Below, in pieces: positions 1-8,831 of a stretch of 43,119 nucleotides of DNA; position 1 is the stretch's first letter; each line of letters begins with the position of its first letter. The stretch comes from Nocardia arthritidis NBRC 100137. GTDB lineage: Bacteria > Actinomycetota > Actinomycetes > Mycobacteriales > Mycobacteriaceae. The stretch is taken from NCBI RefSeq assembly GCF_001612765.1, contig NZ_BDBB01000056.1:1-43119 (forward strand), read 5' to 3'. The notes under the pieces were generated by a model. That model worked only from the letters and a program-made list of their open reading frames with translations, ran no database searches and had not been told where the DNA came from. The translations under genes were made by a program, and so were the position numbers.

Positions 1-2
1 CA

Positions 3-143
3 GTCGAGGGCTCCTCGGTCACTGTGACCGGCAGCGGTGACAACCTCAAAGTGGCCGATGCCGGTGTGATCTGCGGCGGACTCCAGACCGCGAACGCCAC
101 CGTGTACCTGATCGACACGGTGTTGACGCCCCCCGCGGCATGA
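3..143 (+). CDS. Fasciclin-domain secreted protein, C-terminal end only
   Basis: The reading frame entering from the left edge gives 46 codons and a TGA stop. The peptide ends in ICGGLQTANATVYLIDTVL followed by TPPAA, which matches the last strand of the fasciclin (FAS1) domain in actinobacterial MPT70/MPB70-like proteins. Family members are secreted or lipid-anchored and thought to act in adhesion. The N-terminus, signal peptide and promoter lie outside the window. The gene converges on the SRPBCC gene, and the roughly 105 bases between them hold only a weak GGTGG/CCACC hairpin near position 170. Confidence 0.85.
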   Translation, partial: VEGSSVTVTGSGDNLKVADAGVICGGLQTANATVYLIDTVLTPPAA

Positions 144-249
144 CGGCGCCGACCTCGGGCGGACTCGGGTGGTGACCCACCGCTCGCTCCGCCCGGGGCC
201 CCGGCTCGCCACGGGCCAAGCGAACGACCGGCACCGCGGCAGCCGACGG

Positions 250-909
250 TCAGGTACCGGAGACCACTATGCCGGAGCCGACCCGGCGGCGGAGGTTGCC
301 GAACTGGCGCAGCTGCATGATCAGATGGGCCGGCTCGCCGACGAGGAATCCGAAGACGGCCATCAGCGGGCGCGGGGCGTCACGGCCCACGGTCCGCACC
401 ACCAATCGGGTGCGGCCCTCCGGGAGCGCGCCGAGATGAAAGCCCCAAGCTCCCTGGGTGAACCTGCGTGGCAACGGTCCTCGGGGATCGAACGGGTGTC
501 CGCCGGGGATCTCCAAGTCGCTGCGCAAAACCAGATGCGACGGACGGTCCATCAGCGCCACTGTGAAGTAGGCGCGGCCGTCAGGCGTGGCGTTCACCCG
601 GTCACCCTCGCGCAATTCCTGCCACCGCGGCACGATCTCGTTGGCGCTGGGCTTTCCCCCGTTGTCCAGCCGGTCCCAGCTGTAGAAGCCGCCGCGATCG
701 GTGCCCATCTGGACCAGCCAAGGCCACACTCTCTCCGGAGGCGCCGGAAGGGTGGTCGCCATGGTGGAGCGGGCGGACGGATTCGGAATCAGCGCGTCGC
801 CGGGGTACTCCGCGGCGACCTCCTCGGGGGTGGCACCCCAGCGCAGCGCCCGGTGTCGAGCGACGAGCGCTGCGGCGGCCAGCGCTGTCGCGGAAAAGAG
901 TCCTCGCAT
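250..909 (-). CDS. SRPBCC family protein with hydrophobic N-terminus
   Basis: The product is 219 aa. The ATG is preceded by GAGGGGAC. Residues 1-18 are hydrophobic and alanine rich and could be a signal or anchor. Residues about 50-210 carry features of the SRPBCC (START/Bet v1-like) fold: an ATTLPAPPERVWPWLVQMG opening, then GGFYSWDRLDN, a pattern common in actinobacterial SRPBCC proteins that bind hydrophobic ligands. No catalytic residues can be assigned. It lies 141 bases downstream of the TetR gene on the same strand, so read-through from the ABC operon is possible. The family call is good; ligand and role are unknown. Confidence 0.75.
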   Translation of the reverse strand: MRGLFSATALAAAALVARHRALRWGATPEEVAAEYPGDALIPNPSARSTMATTLPAPPERVWPWLVQMGTDRGGFYSWDRLDNGGKPSANEIVPRWQELREGDRVNATPDGRAYFTVALMDRPSHLVLRSDLEIPGGHPFDPRGPLPRRFTQGAWGFHLGALPEGRTRLVVRTVGRDAPRPLMAVFGFLVGEPAHLIMQLRQFGNLRRRVGSGIVVSGT

Positions 910-1050
910 GTCGTCCCCTCACGGTCTCGGCTCGGTTCCTGCCGGCATGCGCGGTAGAAGTAGTCGAGCGTCGGACTCGACTGCGTCGCACACGGCTGCT
1001 CGGTGTATACCCCCCCTCACACGAAGGCATCCGGAATCGGAAGTCGGCGC

Positions 1051-1629
1051 CTATCCGGTGCGCAGATACGGCTCGAGCAACTGGTGGGCGAGCGCACGCA
1101 CGTGTGCTTCGTGCGCGCCGCTCTCGATCATGCGACTGGCCGCCAGGACGATGGACTGGATCAGATCGGACATTCCCTCCGGGTCGTCGGCGCCGTGGTC
1201 GGCCAGCGCTTCGGTTAGCGGCACGCGCAGTTGCTCGTGCAGGACCCTGCTGTCCTCGGCCAGCCGTTCGCCGGGAACGACCGCAGCGAGGCCCCGCACG
1301 ACCGCGTGCTCGCCCACGGCGACCAGATGCAGGTTGGCATCGACGTAGGCAAGGACGCGCGCGCCGGGATCGTCCAGCCCCGCCATCCTTTCGGCGACCG
1401 AGGTGGACCAGCGAGGAAAGCTGTCGGCGATGACGGCCTCCAGCAGGTCCTCGCGAGACCGGAAGTAGCGGTAGACGCTGGGGCGCGCCAGGCCCGTTCG
1501 CTCGGCGACAGCGGCAAGGCCCGGCGCTTCGCTCCCCCCTTCGGCGAGAAGCTCGCGTGCCGCGTCCAGGATGGCCCGGCGCTGCGCGGCGCGATGCTCC
1601 GCGACGGTGGCGGCCTGGATCTTCGGCAT
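1051..1629 (-). CDS. TetR family repressor, third gene of the ABC transporter operon
   Basis: The start MPKIQAATVAEHR is preferred over an upstream in-frame start because the extra N-terminal codons overlap the end of the ATPase gene and are arginine rich without a fold. The protein is 192 aa. The N-terminal helix-turn-helix is typical (RRAILDAARELLAEGG, then AAVAERTGLARPSVYRYFRSREDLLEAVI); the rest is the variable ligand domain. The gene starts 41 bases after the ATPase stop, in the order permease, ATPase, TetR. This suggests an autoregulated efflux or lipid-handling cassette controlled through the nested palindromes at 3513-3555. The ligand is unknown. Confidence 0.85.
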   Translation of the reverse strand: MPKIQAATVAEHRAAQRRAILDAARELLAEGGSEAPGLAAVAERTGLARPSVYRYFRSREDLLEAVIADSFPRWSTSVAERMAGLDDPGARVLAYVDANLHLVAVGEHAVVRGLAAVVPGERLAEDSRVLHEQLRVPLTEALADHGADDPEGMSDLIQSIVLAASRMIESGAHEAHVRALAHQLLEPYLRTG

Positions 1630-1670
1630 AAGCGAGTGCTCCCCTTCTCGGCGTGACGGTGCGGCGGAGA

Positions 1671-2369
1671 TCAGTCGATCCGCGTCAGCTTTCCGTCGAT
1701 CATCTCGTACACGCCGTCGCAATGGCTCAGCACGTCGTGGTCATGGGTGACCATGACGGTGGCCGCGCGGTGCGCGCGGGTCTCCTTCGCGAGCAGTTCG
1801 ACCACTTCTCGGCTCCGAGCTCGGTCCAAGGCCGCCGTCGGCTCGTCCACCAGCAGCAGCGTCGGGGCGGTGACCAGCGCACGGGCGATGCCGACCCGCT
1901 GCCGTTCCCCGCCGGAGAGCTGATGCGGACGACGGTTCGCTTTCTGCTCCAGCCCTACCTCGGCCAGCAGTCGAAGCGGGTCGCGGGCGGTGGCCTTGCC
2001 TCCGAGTCGCGCCGGTAGCCGCAACTGGTCGGCGGCGGCCAGAGCCGGAATGAGATTGCCGGACTGGAAGACGAAGCCGACCAGCTCTCGGCGCAGGCGA
2101 GCGCGCGCCTTGCGACCGGGCACTGTCATGTCCTGCCCTGCCACGGTGACCGTTCCCGCATCGGGCCGGGTGAGCGCGCCGGCAACCGCCAGCATGCTCG
2201 ACTTGCCCGAGCCCGACGGGCCGACCACCGCGACGAATTCGCCGGGTGCGACCGTCAGCGAGACATTGTCCAACGCCAGCACGGTCTCGTCGCCGTCGCC
2301 GAACCGCAGGGTGACTTCGCGCATCACCAGGCCGTCCGCATTGGCGTTGTCGACGGTTGTGCCGGTCAT
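1671..2369 (-). CDS. ABC transporter ATP-binding protein, MacB/LolD type
   Basis: The product is 232 aa, the normal length for a MacB/LolD-type ATPase. Visible motifs: Walker A GPSGSGKS (50-57), Q-loop Gln102, signature LSGGE (151-155), Walker B LLLVDE (171-176) and H-loop His209. Its ATG overlaps the permease stop in an ATGA arrangement, so the two are translationally coupled. The partner permease has a FtsX/MacB fold, so this subunit most likely powers mechanical transmission or extrusion of a lipid, peptide or drug at the membrane and not nutrient import. Confidence 0.93.
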   Translation of the reverse strand: MTGTTVDNANADGLVMREVTLRFGDGDETVLALDNVSLTVAPGEFVAVVGPSGSGKSSMLAVAGALTRPDAGTVTVAGQDMTVPGRKARARLRRELVGFVFQSGNLIPALAAADQLRLPARLGGKATARDPLRLLAEVGLEQKANRRPHQLSGGERQRVGIARALVTAPTLLLVDEPTAALDRARSREVVELLAKETRAHRAATVMVTHDHDVLSHCDGVYEMIDGKLTRID

Positions 2370-3490
2370 CGGCTACCTCCCAGGGCGACGAGCGGATCGA
2401 CGGCCGCGATCCGGATGATGGCGGCGGCCGCTCCGGCCAGACCCAGGACGACCAGCAGTGCCGCCGCCGACCCGATCGCGGCGGCGGTCATCGAGAACGG
2501 AACGGCCGAGCCCATCAGGCTGCCGAGGACGACGCCCGCGCCCAAACCCACCAGCACCGCGAGCACCAGGATGATCAGCGCTTGGGTGAGTGCGTCGCGT
2601 AGCAGGTAGCCGGTGGACGCGCCCATCGCGCGCAGCACGGCCAGTTCCTGACGCCGCTGGATGGTCCACACGGTGAAGAACGCGCCGACCACCAGCGCAG
2701 AGATGGCGTACAAGAAGACCTGAATCATGGTGAGGGTCAACGTCTCCGCGCTGTAGCCAGGGGATGCGTCGAACGACTTCTTCAGCGCCAGGCTCTTCGT
2801 GCCGGCTGCCGTGTCACCGGCCGCGAGGTCCATGTCGGCGTCGCCGGTCCGCACGGCGACGGCGGTGATCTCCCGGTGGACATGTTCGGGCACCGGGTCA
2901 CCGGGCTTGACTCCGGATCGGATCTGCTGCCACACGGGCAACGGCACATAGGCGACATCGACGTGGCCGTAGGTGTGCTGGCCGCCGAGCGCGCCCACCA
3001 CCTTCAGCCGCGTCCCGACCCGATCGACGGTGAGGGCGTCGCCGATCTTCAGCCCTTTCTCGATCGCGGTTCGGCTGACCACGATTCCGTCCGCCGCGCC
3101 CAATCTCTCTCCCTCGGAGACGGCCGGTGCGAGGAAGGAGTCCGGCTCGACGCCGAACAGCGCGAGATCGATATCGACGTGGGCATCGCTGCGGGCGTTG
3201 ACCAGTGCGTTGCCGAAGGGCGCGGCATGTTCGACGCCGGGCTGCGCGGCCCATTTCTGCACGGCGTCTCGGTCGACGACGCTGCGGGAAAACGCGGAAT
3301 CGGTGTGCACGCCTTCGGCGAAGGCGAAGGAGGTGACGGGCAGCTGTTGCAGTCCGGAGACACCGTCGCGGACAAGGCCCTCGGAGAAGCCGGACAACAT
3401 GACCATCAGGACGGCGATCAGCGAGATCACCGCGCCGACCAGGGTGAACCTGACCCAGGCGAAGCGCAGTTCTCGGATGGCTAGGAACAT
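2366..3490 (-). CDS. ABC transporter permease, FtsX/MacB type
   Basis: The chosen start (MFLAIRELRFAWVRF) has AGGTGG about eight bases upstream; longer in-frame starts would run back through the palindromic operator. The protein is about 374 aa: a first membrane segment (VGAVISLIAVLMVML), a large extracytoplasmic MacB_PCD-like domain, then three C-terminal membrane segments with the FtsX signature RRQELAVLRAMGAS before the second. This is the standard layout for four-helix MacB-type permeases. The ATPase follows with an ATGA overlap. Substrate unknown. Confidence 0.9.
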   Translation of the reverse strand: MFLAIRELRFAWVRFTLVGAVISLIAVLMVMLSGFSEGLVRDGVSGLQQLPVTSFAFAEGVHTDSAFSRSVVDRDAVQKWAAQPGVEHAAPFGNALVNARSDAHVDIDLALFGVEPDSFLAPAVSEGERLGAADGIVVSRTAIEKGLKIGDALTVDRVGTRLKVVGALGGQHTYGHVDVAYVPLPVWQQIRSGVKPGDPVPEHVHREITAVAVRTGDADMDLAAGDTAAGTKSLALKKSFDASPGYSAETLTLTMIQVFLYAISALVVGAFFTVWTIQRRQELAVLRAMGASTGYLLRDALTQALIILVLAVLVGLGAGVVLGSLMGSAVPFSMTAAAIGSAAALLVVLGLAGAAAAIIRIAAVDPLVALGGSR

Positions 3491-3512
3491 CTCGGCCACC
3501 TGCCGACGAAGG

Positions 3513-3555
3513 TTAGAAACATCATGTCCGCATGATAGCAACGCCATGTTTCTAA
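3513..3555 (-). promoter_or_regulatory. Nested inverted repeats, probable TetR operator
   Basis: TTAGAAACAT (3513-3522) and ATGTTTCTAA (3546-3555) form perfect 10-base arms. Inside lies a second perfect repeat, ATCATG-TCCG-CATGAT (3521-3536). The block starts 22 bases upstream of the permease ATG. On the transcribed strand it contains TGCTATCAT, which resembles an extended -10. This is the expected place for an operator of the TetR encoded at the end of the operon. Binding itself is inferred. Confidence 0.55.
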
Positions 3556-3647
3556 AATCCTCACCCCCCGGGTGGCGACGCATTCGCCAGGCGCGGCGGA
3601 CGCCTGCAGGGCGCTTCGGTCCATTGCGGTTCGGCCGAACCCACGCC

Positions 3648-3821
3648 ATGCCGGCCGAACTCGGTGCGGCCGAGACGCATCACCTGACCCCCGGTGCGCT
3701 GCGCGCGCTCGGCGCGTACTGGTGGCCGGGCAACCTCGCCGAGTTGCACGCGGCGCTCGACCGCGCGGCGCGCAGGCACGGCCGCGGCGCCATAGCAGAC
3801 CGGCCGAATTCCGCACGCTGA
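3648..3821 (+). pseudogene. Remnant of a sigma-54-type (NtrC/AcoR-like) activator C-terminus
   Basis: The last 57 codons before a TGA read LTPGALRALGAYWWPGNLAE and then LHAALDRAARR. This matches the end of the AAA+ module of sigma-54 activators, where the motif is AL..Y.WPGNVREL...LERA. Actinobacteria carry derivatives of such regulators (GAF-AAA-Fis). No AAA+ core precedes it: upstream, the frame is antisense to the permease. The piece is therefore a stranded fragment, not a gene. Confidence 0.4.
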
Positions 3822-3938
3822 CCGTCGGCAATGTCGAATCGCCGCAGCGATCGAGAGTGCGGGGCAGGACTGCCGGCCGGCTTCTACGCTGGACCGGTTG
3901 ATCGGGGCACTGGCACCACTCCCAGCGAAAGGACCACC

Positions 3939-4247
3939 ATGATTCCTCGTACCGTCGTCGGGATTCGTGTCGTTTCTGTGCTCGCAACAGCTCTAGGGGC
4001 CACCGCGATATGGCTGACACTGGTGTCGGCACCGGCCATGGCCGGACCCGCCGCACCCGTCGACACAGAGACGCTGGTGTCCTTCGAATTCGACCCAGAC
4101 GGAGCCCGCAGCGAATGCCACAGCGGCAAATTCCCGTGCGAGCCGAACGAATTCAGATGCGACAATGACAGGTGCGTTCAGAAACAATGGCTGTGCGACG
4201 GCGACGACGACTGTGGCGACGGATCCGACGAACGGAACTGTCAGTAG
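3939..4247 (+). CDS. Small secreted protein with one LDL-receptor class A domain
   Basis: The 102-aa start is chosen because GAAAGGA lies seven bases upstream of the ATG; the longer frame adds a non-signal leader. Residues 1-35 form a classic signal peptide (IPRTVVGIR, hydrophobic core, cleavage after APAMA). The mature part ends in a textbook LDL-receptor class A repeat: Cys67, 74, 79, 86, 92 and 101, Phe72, Trp84 and the calcium cluster CDGDDDCGDGSDE (86-98). In animals this fold binds Ca2+ and mediates protein contacts. An extra Cys60 lies before the repeat. LDLa domains are rare in bacteria. The domain call is near certain; the role (adhesion, host or phage interaction, calcium-dependent ligand) is unknown. 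Confidence 0.88.
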   Translation: MIPRTVVGIRVVSVLATALGATAIWLTLVSAPAMAGPAAPVDTETLVSFEFDPDGARSECHSGKFPCEPNEFRCDNDRCVQKQWLCDGDDDCGDGSDERNCQ

Positions 4248-4263
4248 TCGGGAGCGGGCGGGC

Positions 4264-4310
4264 GATGCTCGAATGTGTCATCGGCGTCGCCGTCGGGCTG
4301 TTCGAGCATC
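4264..4310. terminator. Inverted repeat between convergent genes, possible bidirectional terminator
   Basis: GATGCTCGAA (4264-4273) and TTCGAGCATC (4301-4310) are perfect 10-base arms. The spacer contains an inner CGGCGTCGCCG palindrome. It starts 16 bases after the stop of the LDLa gene and faces the end of the DUF6924 gene. There is no U-tract, so termination is inferred from position only. Confidence 0.35.
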
Positions 4311-4435
4311 GGGTCGTCCCTCTCGGGGGCCGGTTTGGCGGACGCGGTTGATCGGCTCCTTGCACGCGGACACGGGAGGTTTGCTGTCGTTATGTGGCAG
4401 GAAGCTCTGCATTTTGCACCGCGATTGGCCTGGCG

Positions 4436-4957
4436 TCAGAAGCCGCGAAACACCCCGTCCGCATCTACGGCTGATGCGAAGTCCTCGAAGTCCATGTTCG
4501 CAAGCGTGAGGTTGACCTCGACCTCACCTACTTCACGCGGCAGGATCCGGAAAGTCGGCAGGCCTGCGCCGGGTTCACCGCCGCCGCTGTTGTCGACTGC
4601 CAGGATCGGATGCTCCGGATCGCGGACGGTCAGTTCGTCGACGATGTACACGTAGTACTGCGATGTGAGCAGCTTCTCGAGGTCTCCGGTCGTCACTGCC
4701 TGGAAGTCAGGGGAGTCGACAACGGTCAGCCCGTACTCGACGCCTTCGCTGTCATAGAACTGATTCACTGCGTCGAGTGTCTCGCGCCAGGCCGCGTCGT
4801 CGCTGAAATCTGTCCGCAGCAGCAGTGATTCGCCCTCGGGCAATACTCGGTTCACAGTGTTATCGTGCACGACGTTCGCGGCCGGGTCCTCGTTGCAGCC
4901 CACCGTAGCCGACACGATCGCCAGCGCCGCCAGCGCTGCGCGGATCACCCTCGTCAT
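4436..4957 (-). CDS. DUF6924 domain lipoprotein
   Basis: The start MTRVIRAALAALAIVSATVGC gives a lipoprotein signal peptide with lipobox ATVGC, so the protein is probably anchored outside the membrane; an upstream start would place 45 unrelated residues before it. The product is 173 aa. LLLRTDFSDDAAWRETLDAV and the ending NLTLANMDFEDFASAVDADG are hallmarks of the DUF6924 family, which usually occurs as a cytoplasmic protein of unknown function. The export signal is a notable variation. It converges with the LDLa gene and shares no obvious operon. Confidence 0.82.
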   Translation of the reverse strand: MTRVIRAALAALAIVSATVGCNEDPAANVVHDNTVNRVLPEGESLLLRTDFSDDAAWRETLDAVNQFYDSEGVEYGLTVVDSPDFQAVTTGDLEKLLTSQYYVYIVDELTVRDPEHPILAVDNSGGGEPGAGLPTFRILPREVGEVEVNLTLANMDFEDFASAVDADGVFRGF

Positions 4958-5243
4958 TGCACCCTTCCTCAGCCATGCCTCGTACTCGGTGCCTGCGCCG
5001 AATACCGCGTCACAGCGGCCTGACAGCGCGTTGTGACCGCGTCCGACATCTTCCTTCGGATCTTCTTCGACTATGCCGCATCCTGTCATCACGCCGCTGT
5101 CTTCGCGGCTTCAACCACGACGGCCGCGACATCACCGCTGGCCAAGCCATTGTCATCGTTTTCGCGCGATTACTACCGCGACCCCCTCACGGGACGAGCC
5201 GGGCCGTGCCCGCCGACCTCGGTGGGCACGAGGAGCGGGAAGG

Positions 5244-6971
5244 TCAGCGGTCGGAGTGCGGCCGGTGGGCGTGGTCTTCGAGGGGATCGGGCCACTGCTC
5301 GATGTGAGTGAGGGAGGTGCGGCGGCGGGCCGGGAGCAGGCCGAGAAAGCCGCGATCGGCGCGGATACTCGAACGTGCTTGTGCGGCATAGTATTCGACG
5401 TGCCGGGCGCCGGGATGCCTGCGGCGGGCTTCGGCGAGCCATCCGGTGGCCTGGCGCAGGGCCTCGGTGCGGGTGAGGGGTGGGTCGGTGGGCAGCAGCA
5501 GGGTGGCGTGATCGGGGTCGGCGACGATCGCGGCGCCGAGGTGTTGCAGGCAGCGGCCGATGCCGGGGTCGTCGTCGAGAGCGCGGTAGCCGGTCAGGGC
5601 GAGTTGCCAACAGCGCAGGGCTCGGCGGGGTTCGCCGCGGGCCCACCACAGAGCGCCCATGGTCTCGTGGGTCTGGGCGCGTCCGTCGGGATCGAGGCCG
5701 GCGCGGGTGAGGGATTCGGCGAGTTCGAGCCGATCCTGCGCGGCGTCGAGGCGCCCTTGCCGGATGTGCACGACGGCGAGATTGATCAGGGCGCACACCT
5801 CGCCGGCGACGTCGTCGCGCGGCAGCAGCCACCACGCGGCCTCCAACTGGTCGGCCACCTTGTCGAGATCCGGCGCCGCGGTGGCCAGTAGGCCCAGCGC
5901 CGTCTGATGTTCCCAGCGGGCGGCCAAGCTCGTGGACAACCGCCGCGGCCGATAGCCCCGCGGTCGCGCGCGCAGCCGACCCGCCCGCAGCCTCACCAGG
6001 TCGCGGTTCAGCTCGTCGATGCCGGGAAGTGATCGCAGGTCGTCGGCCACGCCATTCTCGTTCTCTCCCAGACCGCTTCGGGCGTACCACACGTCCAAGG
6101 CGTGGCCGAGGCGGATGAGATGTCCGACCGCTACCGGGGGGAATTCCACGCCCGGCTCGGTCTCCGTGTTCGCTGCCGCAGCGCACGCGGCCACAAGGCC
6201 GCGCAGGTAGGGTTCCTCGGTCTCGAACCAGCGGCGAGCGCCTACGGCGAAGCGCCGTGACTCCAGCGCGATCGCCCAGCGGCCGGCTCGATCGGCGTAG
6301 TGGTGCAGCAGCGCGGTGAGCGCCGCTGCCCACTGCGGTCCGGCGGTCACCGCCGCGCGATCCGGCGACGCCGGCACCAGATGTACGCAGAACCGCTGTG
6401 CTCCATCGGGGGCGAGGACCCCGCGGCGGAGCAGACCCTCCAGCAGTTTTGCCGCGGTGCGCGCCGAGGGTTCCCTCGCCAGCGGCAACCGCCCCGGCGT
6501 GTCCCGAATGGCGTTCAGCACTGCCAGCAACGCGACGGTTTCGTAGTCGTGCACCGGCAGGTCCCGCAGCACCGCGGCGATGAGATGCCCGTTCAGCGTC
6601 GCGACTTCCCGCGGGGATGGCGCGGCGACCCGCGGTCTGCGGTCGGCCAACGCGGGGCCCGGTTCGACGAGACCGGCGATCAGGTCCATTTCACGGGCGG
6701 TGCGCACCTTGGTGCGATAACCGCGGGCGAACCGGGACAGCGCATAGGTCGCGGCCGCGGCGATGAACAGCACCGACAACCAGCGCAGCGGCCCGTTGAA
6801 GAACTGCACGAGGGCGTTCTCGCCGAACGAATTCACCACCAGGGTGCGCACCAGCTCGAACAGCACGGTGTAGGCGACCAGCGACGCGGTGCCCAGAAAA
6901 CCGATCCAGATGGACGATCGCGGCGTCGCGGTCTGCCCGACCGGTTCGGTGGGTTCGGTCGATGTACTCAC
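5244..6971 (-). CDS. Membrane-anchored TPR-like protein, third gene of the ABC importer set
   Basis: The product is 575 aa with a GTG start preceded by GGGAGGAA. Two N-terminal membrane segments (about residues 21-45 and 62-82) precede a long cytoplasmic part. Residues about 390-520 are helical with TPR-like spacing (INLAVVHIRQGRLDAAQDRL, METMGALWWARGEPRRALRC-like units). It starts 45 bases after the fused permease gene, so it probably belongs to the same transcript. No enzymatic motif is visible. A scaffolding or sensing role for the transporter is inference; the TPR assignment rests on helix pattern only. Confidence 0.7.
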   Translation of the reverse strand: MSTSTEPTEPVGQTATPRSSIWIGFLGTASLVAYTVLFELVRTLVVNSFGENALVQFFNGPLRWLSVLFIAAAATYALSRFARGYRTKVRTAREMDLIAGLVEPGPALADRRPRVAAPSPREVATLNGHLIAAVLRDLPVHDYETVALLAVLNAIRDTPGRLPLAREPSARTAAKLLEGLLRRGVLAPDGAQRFCVHLVPASPDRAAVTAGPQWAAALTALLHHYADRAGRWAIALESRRFAVGARRWFETEEPYLRGLVAACAAAANTETEPGVEFPPVAVGHLIRLGHALDVWYARSGLGENENGVADDLRSLPGIDELNRDLVRLRAGRLRARPRGYRPRRLSTSLAARWEHQTALGLLATAAPDLDKVADQLEAAWWLLPRDDVAGEVCALINLAVVHIRQGRLDAAQDRLELAESLTRAGLDPDGRAQTHETMGALWWARGEPRRALRCWQLALTGYRALDDDPGIGRCLQHLGAAIVADPDHATLLLPTDPPLTRTEALRQATGWLAEARRRHPGARHVEYYAAQARSSIRADRGFLGLLPARRRTSLTHIEQWPDPLEDHAHRPHSDR

Positions 6972-7016
6972 CCGGTTCCTCCCTTGCCACGCCGGTGGCG
7001 ACCGGCTGGGGCCGCG

Positions 7017-8831
7017 TCATCGCAGCACTCCACCGGTCAACCCGGGCACGACCCAGCGCCGCCAGGTCACCAGCAGCAGCGCCACCGGCAGCACGGCCGA
7101 TACCAGCGCTCCCGCGGCCAGTTGCGCGATGTTCTCACCGAATTGCCGCGCTTCGCCCCACAGCAGCAGCGACCACGGGCTCGCGCCCGCTCCGCTGACC
7201 ACGAGACCGATGAAGAAGTCGTTCCACACCTGGACGAATTCGAGCACCGCCACCGCCCCCAGCGCGGGCCCGGACGAGGCCAGCACACGCTGGGCGATGG
7301 TGCCCGGACTGGCCAAACCGTGCAGGGCGTCGGAGGCCGTGCTGCCCGGTGGGGCGAGCATCGCGCCGCGCAGCACGAGGATGGCGACCGGCAGTCCGGC
7401 GGCGGCATGCACGAGGATCAGTGGAATCCGCGTTCCCGACAGCTCATAGGCGTCGACGAGACCGTCGAGCGGCCCCAGGTAGGTCTGCGCGGGGATCACC
7501 GCGAGCACCACCAGGGCCACGACCGCAAGTCGGGCGGCGGTGCCGTTGGGTCGCAGCGCGGCCAGTCGGTAGGCCACCGGAACGGCCGCGGTCACCACGA
7601 CCACCGTCGCGATCCCCGCGACCCAGGCGGTGGTCTGCAGTGAGCGCCACAGGCCGTCGTCGCCCAATACCAGAGCGACGGCGGAGAATCCGAAGCCCTC
7701 GTGTCCGCGCAGCCCGGTGTAGGCGAGTACGCCGATCGGGTACAGCACCAGCAGCGAGACCAGCACGATGCCCGCCGCGCGCCCGGGGCCGATGCGCCGC
7801 CGTCCCGCCACCGAGATCGCGCGCACCGCCGACCAACTCGCGCGATGCCTGCGCACGTCCACTTGCAGCAGCCAGGCGACGGCGCCCACCAGCACCGCCA
7901 GCGGCAGCGTGTAGGCCGCGGCGACGCCGGGGTCGGCGTCGGCGGCCAGCCGCCACCAATGCACGGTCGCACTGTCGACCTGGTACTCGAGGGCCCCGGG
8001 CACCCCGATCAGCACCACGTCGAACACGCGCGCGGCCGCGACCCCCACGGCCAGCCCGGCGATCAACAGCACCGGGCGCAGCAACTCGTACAGGCGGATC
8101 GCCAGCGGTCTGCCGTCGTCGCGATAGAGGTACCCGGCGCGGGCCGGATCAGCCTCTATCGCATGGATTCCCGCGCGGAACAACGCGGTGAGGAAGCCCA
8201 GCCAGGTCCACAGGAACGCCGAGCCGAGCATCGCCGCCAGCCACCACCGGTAGAGCCCGACGTCCTGGAGGTCCAGCCATCGGGCGCCGTTGCCGAAGAT
8301 CACCCGGAACGCCACCCCGGACACGAACGCCGACACGCCGAACGGCACGATCAGCGGCAGCCACAGCCATCGCGCCGCCCGCCCCCACCAGGCGATCGCC
8401 AGCGCCAGGATCAGCAGCCCGATCCCGAAGGCCACCCACAGCAGCGTGCGCAGGTAGGCGCCCCGGCCGTCGACGGTCATCGTGCCGCCCAGCAGCCACA
8501 GCCCGCCGACGGTTCCGCCGATCGCGAAGACCCACGCCAGGATTCGTCTCCGCGGCGCCTTCAACCGTCTGCGCAGCACCGCGGGCAGCAGCGCACTCGC
8601 TGCGACGACCGCGCACGCGAGGACCTCTATCGGGCGTGCCCGGGCGGCGATGAGGACGGTCCACCCGGCGGGCAGCGCCAACAGCGCGACCGTTAGTACC
8701 GTCGCGGGCAGTCCCGCCAGCCAACCCAGCCACCGCCGTGGCCTGCCGCCGGGAACCAGCGGTCCGCGCATGCGGCGGGTGGCCAGCTCGATGCGCAGAC
8801 CGTTGACGTCGAAATCCGGGGGTGAGGTCAT
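7017..8831 (-). CDS. Fused double permease of a carbohydrate-type ABC importer
   Basis: The product is 604 aa with about twelve hydrophobic segments. Residues about 45-340 resemble a MalF/UgpA-type permease and 355-604 a MalG/UgpE-type permease. The second half contains the EAA-loop-like stretch SDALHGLASPGTIAQRVLAS and the typical ending LAAGALVSAVLPVALLLVTW. Most importers of this family use two separate proteins; here they are one chain. The ATG overlaps the solute-binding protein stop (ATGA). No ATPase gene is nearby, so a shared ATPase such as an MsiK-like protein is presumably used. Substrate unknown. Confidence 0.82.
   Translation of the reverse strand: MTSPPDFDVNGLRIELATRRMRGPLVPGGRPRRWLGWLAGLPATVLTVALLALPAGWTVLIAARARPIEVLACAVVAASALLPAVLRRRLKAPRRRILAWVFAIGGTVGGLWLLGGTMTVDGRGAYLRTLLWVAFGIGLLILALAIAWWGRAARWLWLPLIVPFGVSAFVSGVAFRVIFGNGARWLDLQDVGLYRWWLAAMLGSAFLWTWLGFLTALFRAGIHAIEADPARAGYLYRDDGRPLAIRLYELLRPVLLIAGLAVGVAAARVFDVVLIGVPGALEYQVDSATVHWWRLAADADPGVAAAYTLPLAVLVGAVAWLLQVDVRRHRASWSAVRAISVAGRRRIGPGRAAGIVLVSLLVLYPIGVLAYTGLRGHEGFGFSAVALVLGDDGLWRSLQTTAWVAGIATVVVVTAAVPVAYRLAALRPNGTAARLAVVALVVLAVIPAQTYLGPLDGLVDAYELSGTRIPLILVHAAAGLPVAILVLRGAMLAPPGSTASDALHGLASPGTIAQRVLASSGPALGAVAVLEFVQVWNDFFIGLVVSGAGASPWSLLLWGEARQFGENIAQLAAGALVSAVLPVALLLVTWRRWVVPGLTGGVLR

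Noticed and set aside
6300..7643. Long plus-strand open frame, 447 aa
   Set aside because: It is antisense to the TPR protein and the fused permease; rich in Arg, Gln, Gly and His as expected for a shadow frame in high-GC DNA, with no domain.
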